Shown: in pieces, positions 1 to 8,789 of the stretch
How the letters are laid out: every line of letters starts with the position of its first letter
How positions within the stretch are numbered: the first letter of the stretch is position 1
Origin: Aureispira sp963837355
GTDB lineage: Bacteria; Bacteroidota; Bacteroidia; Chitinophagales; Saprospiraceae
Reading direction: 5' to 3'
Assembly (NCBI GenBank): GCA_963837355.1
Contig: CAWIMY010000002.1
Location: forward strand, 744,001 to 808,000
Length of the DNA: 64,000 nucleotides
The notes under the pieces: model-generated
What the model was told of the DNA's origin: nothing
Databases searched by the model: none
The model's input: the letters and a program-made list of their open reading frames with translations, nothing else
Translations under genes and position numbers: made by a program

Positions 1-47
1 CCATGCTGCCTTTCAGTAAATTGAGAAAAAAGTAGAAGTACTTCAAT

Positions 48-90
48 AAAAACGCTTCTTCCGCTCCATGTAATAGGAAGAAGCGTTTTT
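48..90 (+). terminator. intrinsic terminator upstream of rpsL
   Basis: A perfect 15-bp inverted repeat (48-62 with 76-90) closes a 13-nt loop and ends in a T run. It probably terminates a gene lying left of the window and insulates the ribosomal operon. The rest of 1-298 holds only the rpsL promoter and leader; I see no gene in it. Confidence 0.8.
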
Positions 91-205
91 ATTCTTACTA
101 TCAAGGAAATTATGTCTTATAAGCCTTACTGAGTCAGTTTTTTTTAGTAAAAAAGAAGTAAAGGAGACTTGTAGTCAATTGATTCTAAAGAAAAAGTACT
201 ATTAT

Positions 206-236
206 TTCGTTCTTTCGAAAATATTTCTTACTTTTG
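206..236 (+). promoter_or_regulatory. Bacteroidota-type promoter of rpsL operon
   Basis: TACTTTTG at 229-236 fits the -7 consensus TAnnTTTG. At the usual 20-nt spacing upstream the sequence is TTC rather than TTG (206-208). The downstream GCAATCGCTT is shared with the rRNA promoters at 40.6-41.0 kb, which supports the call. A short inverted repeat, CCCC-tttaca-GGGG (about 252-265), lies in the 5' leader. Confidence 0.7.
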
Positions 237-298
237 CAATCGCTTAAGTAAACCCCTTTACAGGGGGAATTTGAAGAAAAGTAGTAATTAGTCAATAA

Positions 299-682
299 AT
301 GCCTACAATAAATCAACTAGTCAGAAAAGGACGTAAAAAGATCGTGGAGGCCTCTAAAGCTAGAGCCTTGGATGCTTGTCCTCAGAAGCGTGGTGTTTGT
401 ACGCGTGTGTACACCACGACGCCAAAGAAACCGAATTCAGCCTTGCGTAAGGTTGCCAAAGTACGTTTGACCAACGGAATCGAGGTCATTGCTTATATTC
501 CTGGAGAAGGGCACAACTTGCAAGAACACTCTATCGTATTAGTACGTGGTGGTCGTGTAAAAGATTTGCCTGGTGTACGTTATACTATCGTACGTGGAGC
601 CTTGGATACAGCAGGAGTTGCTGATAGACGTCAAGCACGTTCTCGTTATGGAGCCAAACGTCCAAAAGTTAAAAAAAGTTAA
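299..682 (+). CDS. rpsL: 30S ribosomal protein S12
   Basis: Full-length S12 (127 aa), part of the 30S decoding centre. The family-conserved loops TPKKPNSALRK (around residue 41) and GGRVKDLPGVRY (around residue 84) are present; these carry the lysines linked to streptomycin response and the methylthiolated Asp. The protein begins MPTINQLVRKG, as expected, so the ATG at 299 is secure. It is the first gene of the ribosomal superoperon, 143 nt before rpsG. The upstream region is A-rich with no clear Shine-Dalgarno motif. Nothing is unusual in the protein. Confidence 0.98.
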   Translation: MPTINQLVRKGRKKIVEASKARALDACPQKRGVCTRVYTTTPKKPNSALRKVAKVRLTNGIEVIAYIPGEGHNLQEHSIVLVRGGRVKDLPGVRYTIVRGALDTAGVADRRQARSRYGAKRPKVKKS

Positions 683-825
683 AAAACAAACTTGTTTTAC
701 ACAAGAATTAAGAGATAACGATCATACGTTGATTAAGTTCTGAAGAAGTTGGAACTGAAGATTGTGCATAGAGTGGTTTATAAAGCCTTTAGGTACAAAC
801 AACAGCTAAAAGATTAAACAAGACA

Positions 826-1311
826 ATGAGAAAGAGAAAACCGAAAGTGCGCCAAGTCGCACCAGATCCTCGTTATGCAGACAAGCAAGTCACCCGCTTT
901 GTCAATATGTTGATGCTAGATGGTAAAAAAAGCACTGCTTTTAGAGCTTTTTACGATGCCATGGATATTATTGAAGAAAAGACGGGAGAATCTGCTCACG
1001 AAACTTTCCTCAAAGCAATCAAGAACGTTATGCCTGCCCTAGAAGTACGCTCTCGCCGTATCGGTGGTGCAACGTTCCAAATTCCTACCGAAATCCGTCC
1101 CGAACGCCGACTCTCCGTCGCGATGAAATGGATGATCAAATACGCTCGCCAACGCAGTGGTAAAGGTATCGCTACCAAACTATCTGCCGAGTTAATGGCC
1201 GCAGCAAAAGGAGAAGGCGCTGCCTTCAAAAAGAAAGAAGATACACACAGAATGGCCGAGTCCAACAGAGCATTTGCGCACTTTGGACGTCGTAGAACAA
1301 AGTCTAAATAA
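826..1311 (+). CDS. rpsG: 30S ribosomal protein S7
   Basis: S7 (161 aa, a few residues longer than usual) nucleates assembly of the 30S head and contacts the E-site tRNA. It starts MRKRKPKVRQVAPDPRY and contains the conserved block ALEVRSRRIGGATFQIP. It sits between rpsL and fusA as in the classic str operon. In E. coli S7 represses by binding the rpsL-rpsG spacer. The 143-nt spacer here could play that part, but I see no convincing structure in it. Confidence 0.98.
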   Translation: MRKRKPKVRQVAPDPRYADKQVTRFVNMLMLDGKKSTAFRAFYDAMDIIEEKTGESAHETFLKAIKNVMPALEVRSRRIGGATFQIPTEIRPERRLSVAMKWMIKYARQRSGKGIATKLSAELMAAAKGEGAAFKKKEDTHRMAESNRAFAHFGRRRTKSK

Positions 1312-1416
1312 TTAGACCCTTAGTTCTATTACTTACACTATAAGTACCTGTTGAAACCCCAACAGATAAGAATATAATTAATCAATTTTCACATAATTTT
1401 AAGCCACTATTAAGTC

Positions 1417-3546
1417 ATGGCAAAGACAGATTTAACCTATACGAGAAACATTGGAATTGCTGCGCACATTGATGCCGGGAAAACCACTACTACAGAACGC
1501 GTTCTGTATTACACGGGGATTAGTCACAAAATTGGTGAAGTACATGATGGTGCTGCTACAATGGACTGGATGGAGCAAGAGCAAGAGCGTGGTATCACCA
1601 TTACCTCTGCTGCTACCAAAACAGAATGGCCTTGGAAGGATAAAACCTATGCAGTAAACATTATCGATACTCCCGGTCACGTTGATTTTACGGTTGAGGT
1701 TAACCGTTCACTACGAGTATTAGATGGTCTTGTCTTTTTGTTCTGTGCTTCTGGTGGTGTAGAGCCGCAATCAGAAACCAACTGGCGTTTGGCAGATGGT
1801 TATAAAGTGCCCCGTATTGCCTTTGTTAACAAAATGGATCGTCAAGGAGCTGACTTTTTCGGTACGGTACAACAAATGCGTGATATGTTGGGTGCCAATG
1901 CAATTCCATTGCAGGTACCAATTGGAGTAGAAGATAATTTCAAAGGAGTTGTTGACTTGATTACAGGTAACGCCATCGTTTGGAATGAAGAGGATCAAGG
2001 GATGACTTTTGAAGTAATTCCTATGCCTGCTGATTTGAAGGATATAGCTGATGAAGCTCGCGAAACTTTGTTAGAAGCAGTGGCTGATTACGATGAGACC
2101 TTGATGGAGAAATACTTCGAGGATCCTGAATCAATTTCTCACGACGAGATTCGTGCTGCTGTACGTGCTGCCGTTTGTGATATGAGCATCATCCCTGTTA
2201 TGTGTGGGTCTGCTTTTAAAAATAAAGGAGTACAAGCTGTATTAGATGCTGTATGTGCTTTCTTGCCTTCTCCAATGGATGTACCTCCTGTAGTTGGAAT
2301 CAATCCTGATACAGAAGAAGAAGAAACACGTGCGCCTAGCTTTGATGAGCCTTTCGCTGCATTGGCTTTCAAAATTGCCACTGACCCTTATGTAGGTCGT
2401 TTGTGCTTTTTCCGTTGCTACTCTGGAAAATTAGACGCAGGTTCTTACATTTTGAATACGCGTTCAGGTAAGAAAGAGCGTATCTCTCGTATCTACCAGA
2501 TGCACGCTGCTGAGCAAAAACCAATTGATGCGGTTTATGCAGGTGATATTGCAGCTGGTGTTGGTTTTAAGGACATCAAAACAGGGGATACCTTGTGTGA
2601 CTTGGATCATCCCATCGTATTGGAAAGCATGGATTTCCCTGCTCCCGTAATTTCTATTGCTATTGAGCCTAAGACTCAAAAAGACGTAGACAAATTGGGT
2701 ATGGCTTTGGCAAAATTGTCAGAGGAAGATCCAACGTTTACTGCAAAATTTGACGACACCACAGCCCAGACTATTATCTCTGGTATGGGAGAGTTGCACT
2801 TGGAAATTATCGTTGACCGTCTTAGACGTGAGTTTAAGGTAGAGGTAAACGAAGGAGAACCACAAGTAAACTATAAAGAGGCGTTGACCAAATCAGTGAC
2901 ACACCGCGAGCGTTTGAAAAAACAATCTGGTGGTTCTGGTTTGTTTGCTGACATGGAATTCGAATTGGGGCCTGCTTCAGAAGAATTCTTGGAAAGTGAC
3001 GACTTCAAAAATAACAAGACCCGCCTAGAGTTCGAATGGGACATTAAAGGGGGATCTATTGATAAAGCTTATGTTAACCCTATCCAGAAAGGATTTGATT
3101 CTATGATGGATAATGGTATCCTAGCAGGCTACAACATTGACAGTATGAAAGTACGTGTTTATGATGGAGGTATGCACGCAGTGGATTCTAAGCCGATCGC
3201 TTTTGAATTGTGCGCTAAAGAAGGCTTTAAAGCTGCAGCAAGAGGGTGTAAACCTGTTTTGTTGGAGCCCATTATGGCCCTTGAAGTAGTATCTCCTGAG
3301 GATTACATGGGTTCTATCATTGGGGACTTAAACCGTCGTCGTGGTATCATGAAATCTCAAGAGCCTAAAGGTATTGGTATCGTCATCAAAGCAGACGTTC
3401 CGTTGTCAGAGATGTTTGGTTACATCACCGACTTGCGTACGCTGACTTCTGGACGTGCTTCTTCTAGCATGGTTTTCTCTCACTTTGCTCCTGCACCTAG
3501 TTCAGTGGCAGAAAAAGTAATTGAAGAATCTAAAGCTTCTGTCTAA
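1417..3546 (+). CDS. fusA: elongation factor G
   Basis: EF-G (709 aa), the GTPase that drives ribosomal translocation. Visible G motifs are AHIDAGKTTTTER (P-loop, from residue 17), the switch II DTPGH, and NKMD. The later domains are full length, including the domain IV region and the C-terminal block GSIIGDLNRRRG. It is the third gene of the str cluster. tuf does not follow; the operon runs straight into rpsJ, an arrangement typical of Bacteroidota. Confidence 0.98.
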   Translation: MAKTDLTYTRNIGIAAHIDAGKTTTTERVLYYTGISHKIGEVHDGAATMDWMEQEQERGITITSAATKTEWPWKDKTYAVNIIDTPGHVDFTVEVNRSLRVLDGLVFLFCASGGVEPQSETNWRLADGYKVPRIAFVNKMDRQGADFFGTVQQMRDMLGANAIPLQVPIGVEDNFKGVVDLITGNAIVWNEEDQGMTFEVIPMPADLKDIADEARETLLEAVADYDETLMEKYFEDPESISHDEIRAAVRAAVCDMSIIPVMCGSAFKNKGVQAVLDAVCAFLPSPMDVPPVVGINPDTEEEETRAPSFDEPFAALAFKIATDPYVGRLCFFRCYSGKLDAGSYILNTRSGKKERISRIYQMHAAEQKPIDAVYAGDIAAGVGFKDIKTGDTLCDLDHPIVLESMDFPAPVISIAIEPKTQKDVDKLGMALAKLSEEDPTFTAKFDDTTAQTIISGMGELHLEIIVDRLRREFKVEVNEGEPQVNYKEALTKSVTHRERLKKQSGGSGLFADMEFELGPASEEFLESDDFKNNKTRLEFEWDIKGGSIDKAYVNPIQKGFDSMMDNGILAGYNIDSMKVRVYDGGMHAVDSKPIAFELCAKEGFKAAARGCKPVLLEPIMALEVVSPEDYMGSIIGDLNRRRGIMKSQEPKGIGIVIKADVPLSEMFGYITDLRTLTSGRASSSMVFSHFAPAPSSVAEKVIEESKASV

Positions 3547-3565
3547 TTAATAATAAATAATACTG

Positions 3566-3590
3566 AGGCCCGAACTTCGGTTCGGGTCTT
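3566..3590 (+). terminator. hairpin between fusA and rpsJ
   Basis: A 9-bp stem (3566-3574 with 3581-3589) with a CTTCGG loop is followed by only a short T-rich stretch. It could be a weak terminator or attenuator, or an mRNA processing and stability element between the str and S10 parts of the superoperon. Confidence 0.5.
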
Positions 3591-3627
3591 ATCTTTCTAA
3601 CATTCATAATAAATCATTCATCGAGGC

Positions 3628-3936
3628 ATGAATCAGAAAATTAGAATTAAACTTCGTTCTTACGATCATAATCTAGTAGACAAATCTACAGCAAAGATCG
3701 TTAAGACAGTACGTAACACCGGTGCAGTCGTGACTGGACCGATTCCGCTGCCCACTCATAGAAAAATCTTTACAGTTTTGCGTTCTCCACACGTAAATAA
3801 GAAATCTCGTGAGCAGTTTCAACTTCGTACACACAAACGCCTAATCGAGATCTATAGCTCAACAGCGAAGACGGTTAGTGCTTTGGAAAAATTGGAACTA
3901 CCTAGTGGTGTAGATATCCAAGTGAAATTAATGTAA
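3628..3936 (+). CDS. rpsJ: 30S ribosomal protein S10
   Basis: S10 (102 aa), a 30S head protein and, in many bacteria, a partner of NusB/NusG in antitermination. The sequence MNQKIRIKLRSYDHNLVD and the loop GPIPLPTHRKIFTVLRSPHVNK are diagnostic; the latter is the S10 loop region. It opens the S10 cluster directly downstream of fusA, with rplC 44 nt further on. Length and residues are ordinary. Confidence 0.98.
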   Translation: MNQKIRIKLRSYDHNLVDKSTAKIVKTVRNTGAVVTGPIPLPTHRKIFTVLRSPHVNKKSREQFQLRTHKRLIEIYSSTAKTVSALEKLELPSGVDIQVKLM

Positions 3937-3980
3937 TTTGTTCATTTGTAGATTTTACTACAATTCTTAAAACAAGAAAA

Positions 3981-4601
3981 GTGGAAGGTTTAATAGGAAA
4001 AAAAATAGGCATGACCAGCATCTTCAATGAAGAAGGTGACAACATGGCCTGTACCGTAATAGAAGTTGGTCCTTGTGTGATTACACAAGTGAAAACAACG
4101 GAAACAGACGGTTACGAAGCTGTACAATTGGCGTACGGCGAGCATAAAGCTAAAAATAGCACACAGCCTCTGAAAGGGCACTTTGCTAAAGCCAATACAA
4201 CTCCAAAATCAAAAGTTGTAGAATTTCGCAACAGCACTTTAGAAGCGTCTTTGGGCGATTCTGTAGAAGTTAGCGATGTATTTGCAGAAGGCGATATCGT
4301 ACAAGTAGTAGGTACCTCTAAAGGAAAAGGTTTCCAAGGGGTTGTTAAACGTCACGGATTTGGTGGTGTTGGGCAAGCTACACACGGTCAACACAACCGT
4401 GGACGTGCACCTGGATCAATTGGTGCGGCTTCTTATCCAGCAAAAGTTTTCAAAGGTATGAAAATGGCTGGACGTACAGGTGGTGACAGAATTACCACAA
4501 CTGGTCTACGCGTAGTGAAAGTATTCGCTGAAAAAAATCTATTGCTAATTAAAGGAGCGATTCCTGGTCACAAGGGTTCCTTCGTAATTGTGAAGAAATA
4601 G
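3981..4601 (+). CDS. rplC: 50S ribosomal protein L3
   Basis: L3 (206 aa), an early-binding 23S protein reaching toward the peptidyl transferase centre. It begins MEGLIGKKIGMTSIF and holds the conserved TSKGKGFQGVVKRHGF and the central extension RAPGSIGAASYPAKVFKGMKMAG. The start codon is GTG: there is no in-frame ATG ahead of the conserved N-terminus and the upstream sequence is A-rich. Only 2 nt separate it from rplD, suggesting translational coupling. Confidence 0.97.
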   Translation: MEGLIGKKIGMTSIFNEEGDNMACTVIEVGPCVITQVKTTETDGYEAVQLAYGEHKAKNSTQPLKGHFAKANTTPKSKVVEFRNSTLEASLGDSVEVSDVFAEGDIVQVVGTSKGKGFQGVVKRHGFGGVGQATHGQHNRGRAPGSIGAASYPAKVFKGMKMAGRTGGDRITTTGLRVVKVFAEKNLLLIKGAIPGHKGSFVIVKK

Positions 4602-4603
4602 TC

Positions 4604-5431
4604 ATGAAATTAGAAGTTTATAACATAAAAGGTGAAAACCTCGGTAGAGAGGTAGAATTGCCAGACGGCGTCTTTGGCTTGGAGTTGAACGAAAAGCACG
4701 ACCACGTTGTCTACTTGGCTGTTAAGCAATACTTAGCTGCCCAGCGTCAAGGTACACACAAAGCTAAGAACCGTTCGGAGATCCAAGGTTCTACTAGAAA
4801 GATCAAACGTCAAAAGGGAACAGGTACAGCTCGTGCTGGTAGTTTGAAAAACCCTTTGTTCCGTAGTGGTGGACGTGTTTTTGGGCCTCAGCCTAGAAAT
4901 TACGGTATCCAGTTGAACAAAAAGGTGAAGCAGTTGGCTCGTAAATCTGCCCTAACTGCTAAAGCAAAAGAAGGAGCTATTATTGTAGTGGAAGATTTCG
5001 TTTTCGAAAACGCCAAAACAAAAGACTTTGCCAACTTCTTGAGCAGCTTGAAAATGGGAGAAAACAACTTGAGCGATACAAAAAGCTTGTTAGTAGTAGA
5101 TGCAATGGAAACACCTGCAGCTCCTAACAAACCTAAGTTGCCTGCCAAGCCTAGAGGAGCCAAGAAAAGAGCGGCTTATGCCGAGGCTATCAAAACCTAC
5201 TCTAGTGATTTGAAAGCTTATAAAACTGCCACCGCAGAGTACAACTCTACGATCAACAGCGAATTGGAAAAAGCAGAAAAGCAATACGATAACATCGTTT
5301 TGTCTAGCCGCAACTTGCCTAAAGCTGAAGTAGCAGATGCCAAGCTCTTAAATGTTTATCAAATTTTGAATGCCAATTGTTTGGTGCTATCGGAGTCTGC
5401 TGTAAACAGACTAAACGATATGCTTTCCTAA
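4604..5431 (+). CDS. rplD: 50S ribosomal protein L4 with internal insertion
   Basis: L4 lines the peptide exit tunnel. The tunnel-loop sequence (KIKRQKGTGTARAGS, residues 66-80) and the C-terminal RNLPKAEVADAKLLNVYQIL block are clear. At 275 aa it is well above the usual 200-210. The excess is a single insert at about residues 167-228, rich in Ala, Lys and Pro and probably helical, placed between SLLVVDA and NIVLSSRNLPK. Reading is open across the insert and codon use looks native. It lies between rplC (2 nt) and rplW. Confidence 0.96.
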   Translation: MKLEVYNIKGENLGREVELPDGVFGLELNEKHDHVVYLAVKQYLAAQRQGTHKAKNRSEIQGSTRKIKRQKGTGTARAGSLKNPLFRSGGRVFGPQPRNYGIQLNKKVKQLARKSALTAKAKEGAIIVVEDFVFENAKTKDFANFLSSLKMGENNLSDTKSLLVVDAMETPAAPNKPKLPAKPRGAKKRAAYAEAIKTYSSDLKAYKTATAEYNSTINSELEKAEKQYDNIVLSSRNLPKAEVADAKLLNVYQILNANCLVLSESAVNRLNDMLS

Positions 5432-5469
5432 CGGCTTTCGTAGAACGATCTAAATAGACAAAACAAGCT

Positions 5470-5826
5470 ATGAAAAATATAATCATACGACCAATACTCT
5501 CTGAGAAGTCGAACAACTTGGCTGAAAACCCTCTCTTGAACCAATACACATTTGAGGTGTACAAGAAAGCCAACAAAATCGAAATCAAAAAGGCTGTTGA
5601 AGCGCAGTTTGGTGTAACGGTAGAAGCTGTAAATACTTCTATTCGCCCAGGTAAATCCAAATCACGCGTGGTAAAAGGTCGCCAAACTAAAGGCCGTACT
5701 TCTTCTATGAAAAAAGCTATCGTAACAGTAGCAGAAGGAGAATTCATTGAAGGTTTCTTTGGTGCAGAAGATTACGAAGAAGACATCGAGTTGCTAGAAG
5801 ACGACACGCAAGAGGCTAATGCCTAA
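5470..5826 (+). CDS. rplW: 50S ribosomal protein L23 with acidic tail
   Basis: L23 (118 aa) sits at the exit-tunnel rim and is the docking site for trigger factor and SRP in bacteria. The core is recognisable from IIRPILSEKSNNLAE through VNTSIRPGKSKSRVVKGRQTKGRTSSMKKA (two adjoining pieces). Roughly the last 22 residues are strongly acidic (AEDYEEDIELLEDD), beyond the normal 95-100 aa core. It is the fourth gene of the S10 cluster. Confidence 0.95.
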   Translation: MKNIIIRPILSEKSNNLAENPLLNQYTFEVYKKANKIEIKKAVEAQFGVTVEAVNTSIRPGKSKSRVVKGRQTKGRTSSMKKAIVTVAEGEFIEGFFGAEDYEEDIELLEDDTQEANA

Positions 5827-5895
5827 GCGGTAGCAACAACCGAGAATTATAATTCATTAACTATAGTCGCGAAACTGATAAATTCGTAAATAACA

Positions 5896-6726
5896 ATGCC
5901 AGTTAAAAAGTTTAATCCGATTACTCCTGGTACGAGAACTCGCGTAGCGAATAGCTTCGTAGAGTTAACTACTGACAAGCCTGAGAAGAGCTTGTTGGGT
6001 AAGTTAAAAAAATCAGGAGGTAGAAACAACGAAGGCCACAGAACTGTCCGTAACCGAGGTGGAGGACACAAGCGCCGTTATCGTGTAATTGATTTCAAAC
6101 GCAATAAGGATGGGATTCCAGCCACTGTTAAAAGCATCGAGTACGATCCAAACCGTACTGCTTTTATTGCTCTATTGGTATATGCCGATGGAGAAAAGCG
6201 TTACATCATTGCCCCTAATAAATTACAGGTAGGTGATGTTATCAATTCTGGTAGTGGAATTGCTCCTGATTTGGGTAACTGTATGCCATTAGGTGAAATG
6301 CCCGTAGGTACTAAAATCCACGCTATAGAAACACGTCCAACAAAAGGAGCTGTTTTGGTAAGAAGTGCTGGAGCCAGTGCTGAATTGGCAGGTAAAGACG
6401 GCAAGTACGTCTTGATCAAACTGCCTTCTAGCGAGACCCGTCTTGTATTAGCTACTTGTAAAGCAACCATAGGAGAGGTTTCTAACAAAGATCATGGTCT
6501 AGAAGTAATTGGGAAGGCAGGTCGTAGCCGTTGGTTAGGACGCCGTCCACGTGTACGTGGTGTCGCTATGAACCCTGTCGATCACCCCATGGGTGGTGGT
6601 GAAGGTCGTTCATCAGGAGGACACCCCCGCTCGCGTACGGGGATCATGGCTAAAGGTCAGAAAACCAGAAGAGCCAAGAAGTATTCTAATAAGTTTATCG
6701 TTACAAGAAGAAAAATCAAGAAATAG
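5896..6726 (+). CDS. rplB: 50S ribosomal protein L2
   Basis: L2 (276 aa, normal length), a primary 23S binder needed for subunit association and peptidyl transfer. The signature VRGVAMNPVDHPMGGGEG near residue 216, with its conserved His, is intact, as is the N-terminal KKFNPITPGTR. The stop codon ends at 6726 and rpsS begins at the next base, so the two genes are directly abutted. Confidence 0.98.
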   Translation: MPVKKFNPITPGTRTRVANSFVELTTDKPEKSLLGKLKKSGGRNNEGHRTVRNRGGGHKRRYRVIDFKRNKDGIPATVKSIEYDPNRTAFIALLVYADGEKRYIIAPNKLQVGDVINSGSGIAPDLGNCMPLGEMPVGTKIHAIETRPTKGAVLVRSAGASAELAGKDGKYVLIKLPSSETRLVLATCKATIGEVSNKDHGLEVIGKAGRSRWLGRRPRVRGVAMNPVDHPMGGGEGRSSGGHPRSRTGIMAKGQKTRRAKKYSNKFIVTRRKIKK

Positions 6727-6996
6727 ATGGCACGCTCATTAAAAAAGGGGCCTTACATTTACCACAAGCTATTGAATAAGGTAGCTAAGGCCAAAGAATC
6801 TAGAAAGAAGACAGTAATCAAAACTTGGTCGCGCTCCTCTATGATCATTCCATTTATGGTAGGAGAGACTATTGCTGTTCATAATGGTAAAACCTTCGTT
6901 CCTGTATTTGTAACAGAAAACATGGTAGGGCATAAGCTCGGTGAGTTTTCTCCAACACGTACGTATAGAGGACATGGTGGAAACAAAAAGAAATAA
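6727..6996 (+). CDS. rpsS: 30S ribosomal protein S19
   Basis: S19 (89 aa), a 30S head protein that pairs with S13 and contacts the A-site finger. It reads MARSLKKGPYIYHKLL and contains the family signature HKLGEFSPTRTYRGHGG near the C-terminus. It starts on the base after the rplB stop, with no room for a separate ribosome binding site, so translation is probably coupled to rplB. Confidence 0.98.
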   Translation: MARSLKKGPYIYHKLLNKVAKAKESRKKTVIKTWSRSSMIIPFMVGETIAVHNGKTFVPVFVTENMVGHKLGEFSPTRTYRGHGGNKKK

Positions 6997-7028
6997 TTTA
7001 ACACAATAGCAAAGTTCAAATAAAAGTC

Positions 7029-7457
7029 ATGGAACAAAATAAAGAGTTTGTAACGGCTGTTGCGAAAATAAAAAACTGCCAAATGTCCGCTCGAAAGATG
7101 CGTTTGGTTGCTGACATCATCCGTGGAAAAGAAGTAGAGAAAGCCCTAGGGACACTCAAATTCACCAAGAAGGAAGCAGCCCGTTGGTTGGACAAATCCT
7201 TAACTTCTGCCATCGCCAATTGGGGTGTATTGACAGGAGAGGAGGCAGATGATCACAACTTGGTAGTTTCTGCTATTTGGGTAGATCAAAGCACTCAACT
7301 AAAGCGTTTTCGTCCTGCTCCGCACGGACGTGCGCACCGTATCCGCAAGCACTTCTGCCACGTTACTATTCAAGTAACTAACAAAACGGCTTTAGAGCCT
7401 AGAACAGAAGTAACCGAAGAGTTGGATTACGAGGAAGTTGAAGCAACTAATTCTTAA
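7029..7457 (+). CDS. rplV: 50S ribosomal protein L22 with acidic tail
   Basis: L22 (142 aa against about 110 usual) forms the exit-tunnel constriction with L4. The MSARKMRLVADIIRG block and the tunnel-hairpin region RFRPAPHGRAHRIRKHFCHV (two conserved sections) are intact. The extra length is mainly a C-terminal acidic tail, EVTEELDYEEVEA. It precedes rpsC; the apparent upstream extension of the rpsC frame overlaps its end but is not expected to be translated. Confidence 0.96.
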   Translation: MEQNKEFVTAVAKIKNCQMSARKMRLVADIIRGKEVEKALGTLKFTKKEAARWLDKSLTSAIANWGVLTGEEADDHNLVVSAIWVDQSTQLKRFRPAPHGRAHRIRKHFCHVTIQVTNKTALEPRTEVTEELDYEEVEATNS

Positions 7458-7482
7458 CAGCAGATTAACACTAAAAAATAGT

Positions 7483-8220
7483 ATGGGACAAAAGACTAAT
7501 CCTATAGGTAATCGTTTAGGAATCATCAGAGGTTGGGATTCCAATTGGTTTGGCGGAAAATCATTCGCTGACAATGTAGTCGGAGATGAAAAAATTCGCC
7601 GTTACCTCAAAATTCGTGTTGACAAAGGCGGTATTGCTCGTATTGTAATCGAGCGTACGCTAAAGCGCATCACGGTAACTATCCATACTTCTCGCCCTGG
7701 TATCATTATTGGTAAAGGTGGACAAGAAGTAGATAGCATTCGCGAAGAGTTGAGAAAATTGACTCAGACTGATGTACAAATCAATATCGTAGAGATTCGC
7801 AAGCCAGAACTGGATGCTCAAATCGTAGGAGAAACAATCGCCAAACAAGTAGAGGCACGTATCAACTATCGTAAAGCAACTAAAATGGCGATCCAAGCTA
7901 CTATGCGCGCTGGTGCCGAAGGTATCAAAGTTCGTTTGTCAGGTCGTTTGAATGGGGCAGAGATGGCTCGTTCAGAAGAGTACAAAGAAGGAAGAAGTCC
8001 TTTGCATACTTTTCGTGCTGACATTGATTACGCTATCGTAGAAGCGTTGACCGTATACGGTAAAATCGGTATCAAAGTATGGTTGTGTCGTGGTGAGATT
8101 TTCGACAAAGTGGACCTCTTCCCAACTCCCGTCAAACGCGACCGCAAGTCGGAGGGACGTAGCCAAGGAGGAAGAAGCGACCGCAGAAAATCTGGCGACC
8201 GCAACCGTAGAAGAAAATAA
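7483..8220 (+). CDS. rpsC: 30S ribosomal protein S3
   Basis: S3 (245 aa) forms part of the mRNA entry tunnel and helicase site. I place the start at the ATG at 7483 (MGQKTNPIGNRLGI), which matches the family N-terminus; the frame is open further upstream, but that part lies inside rplV. The KH motif is visible as SRPGIIIGKGGQEVDSI. The C-terminus is a long Arg/Lys/Ser/Gly-rich tail. It is the last gene before an internal promoter region. Confidence 0.97.
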   Translation: MGQKTNPIGNRLGIIRGWDSNWFGGKSFADNVVGDEKIRRYLKIRVDKGGIARIVIERTLKRITVTIHTSRPGIIIGKGGQEVDSIREELRKLTQTDVQINIVEIRKPELDAQIVGETIAKQVEARINYRKATKMAIQATMRAGAEGIKVRLSGRLNGAEMARSEEYKEGRSPLHTFRADIDYAIVEALTVYGKIGIKVWLCRGEIFDKVDLFPTPVKRDRKSEGRSQGGRSDRRKSGDRNRRRK

Positions 8221-8255
8221 GGCGAACAATATTTAAAATTTCAGAAAGTTTTTTA

Positions 8256-8263
8256 TATTTTTG
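8256..8263 (+). promoter_or_regulatory. internal promoter upstream of rplP
   Basis: TATTTTTG at 8256-8263 matches TAnnTTTG and is followed by CACTCGCTTTG, close to the GCAAYCGCTT that follows the rpsL and rRNA promoters. The expected -33 position has TTA, not TTG. It lies in a 124-nt gap between rpsC and rplP, the largest gap in the S10 part, and probably boosts transcription of the downstream half. Confidence 0.6.
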
Positions 8264-8344
8264 CACTCGCTTTGGGGGGCTGCTTGTCAGGCCCTTAAGA
8301 CACATAGCGAGACTATTCAAGGAATCTAATTTAATTGTACAGCA

Positions 8345-8764
8345 ATGTTACAACCAAAAAGAACAAAATACCGCAAGCAGCAGAAAGGTCGCAATCGCGG
8401 ACTAGCTCACCGAGGTTCTAAAATTGCCTTTGGTTCATTTGGACTAAAAGCAACAGAAGACACTTGGATTACCAGCCGTCAGATTGAAGCTGCGCGTATC
8501 GCTATGACGCGCTACATGAAAAGAGAGGGTAAAGTGTGGATCCGCATTTTCCCAGACAAACCAATCACCAAGAAGCCAGCCGAGGTACGGATGGGTAAGG
8601 GTAAAGGGGCGTTGTCTCATTATGTAGCTGTTATCCGACCAGGAAGAATCATGTTTGAGTTGGACGGTGTGCCAAGAAAAGTAGCAGAAGAAGCCTTGCG
8701 CTTAGCTGCTCAAAAGCTACCTGTTCCCACCAAATTTGTCGTGCGTAACGACTACTCAGAATAA
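8345..8764 (+). CDS. rplP: 50S ribosomal protein L16
   Basis: L16 (139 aa), a late assembly protein near the A-site tRNA elbow. The sequence opens MLQPKRTKYRKQQKGRN and carries the conserved KPAEVRMGKGKGALSHYVAV, including the Arg region that is hydroxylated in some bacteria. Length is normal. It is the first gene after the internal promoter and is 25 nt ahead of rpmC. Confidence 0.98.
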   Translation: MLQPKRTKYRKQQKGRNRGLAHRGSKIAFGSFGLKATEDTWITSRQIEAARIAMTRYMKREGKVWIRIFPDKPITKKPAEVRMGKGKGALSHYVAVIRPGRIMFELDGVPRKVAEEALRLAAQKLPVPTKFVVRNDYSE

Positions 8765-8789
8765 TAACCGCTTAAATTTAAGATAGGAA

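Noticed and set aside
7438..7482. Longer rpsC start overlapping rplV
   Set aside because: The family N-terminus MGQKTNPIG begins at 7483; the 15 extra residues resemble nothing in S3.
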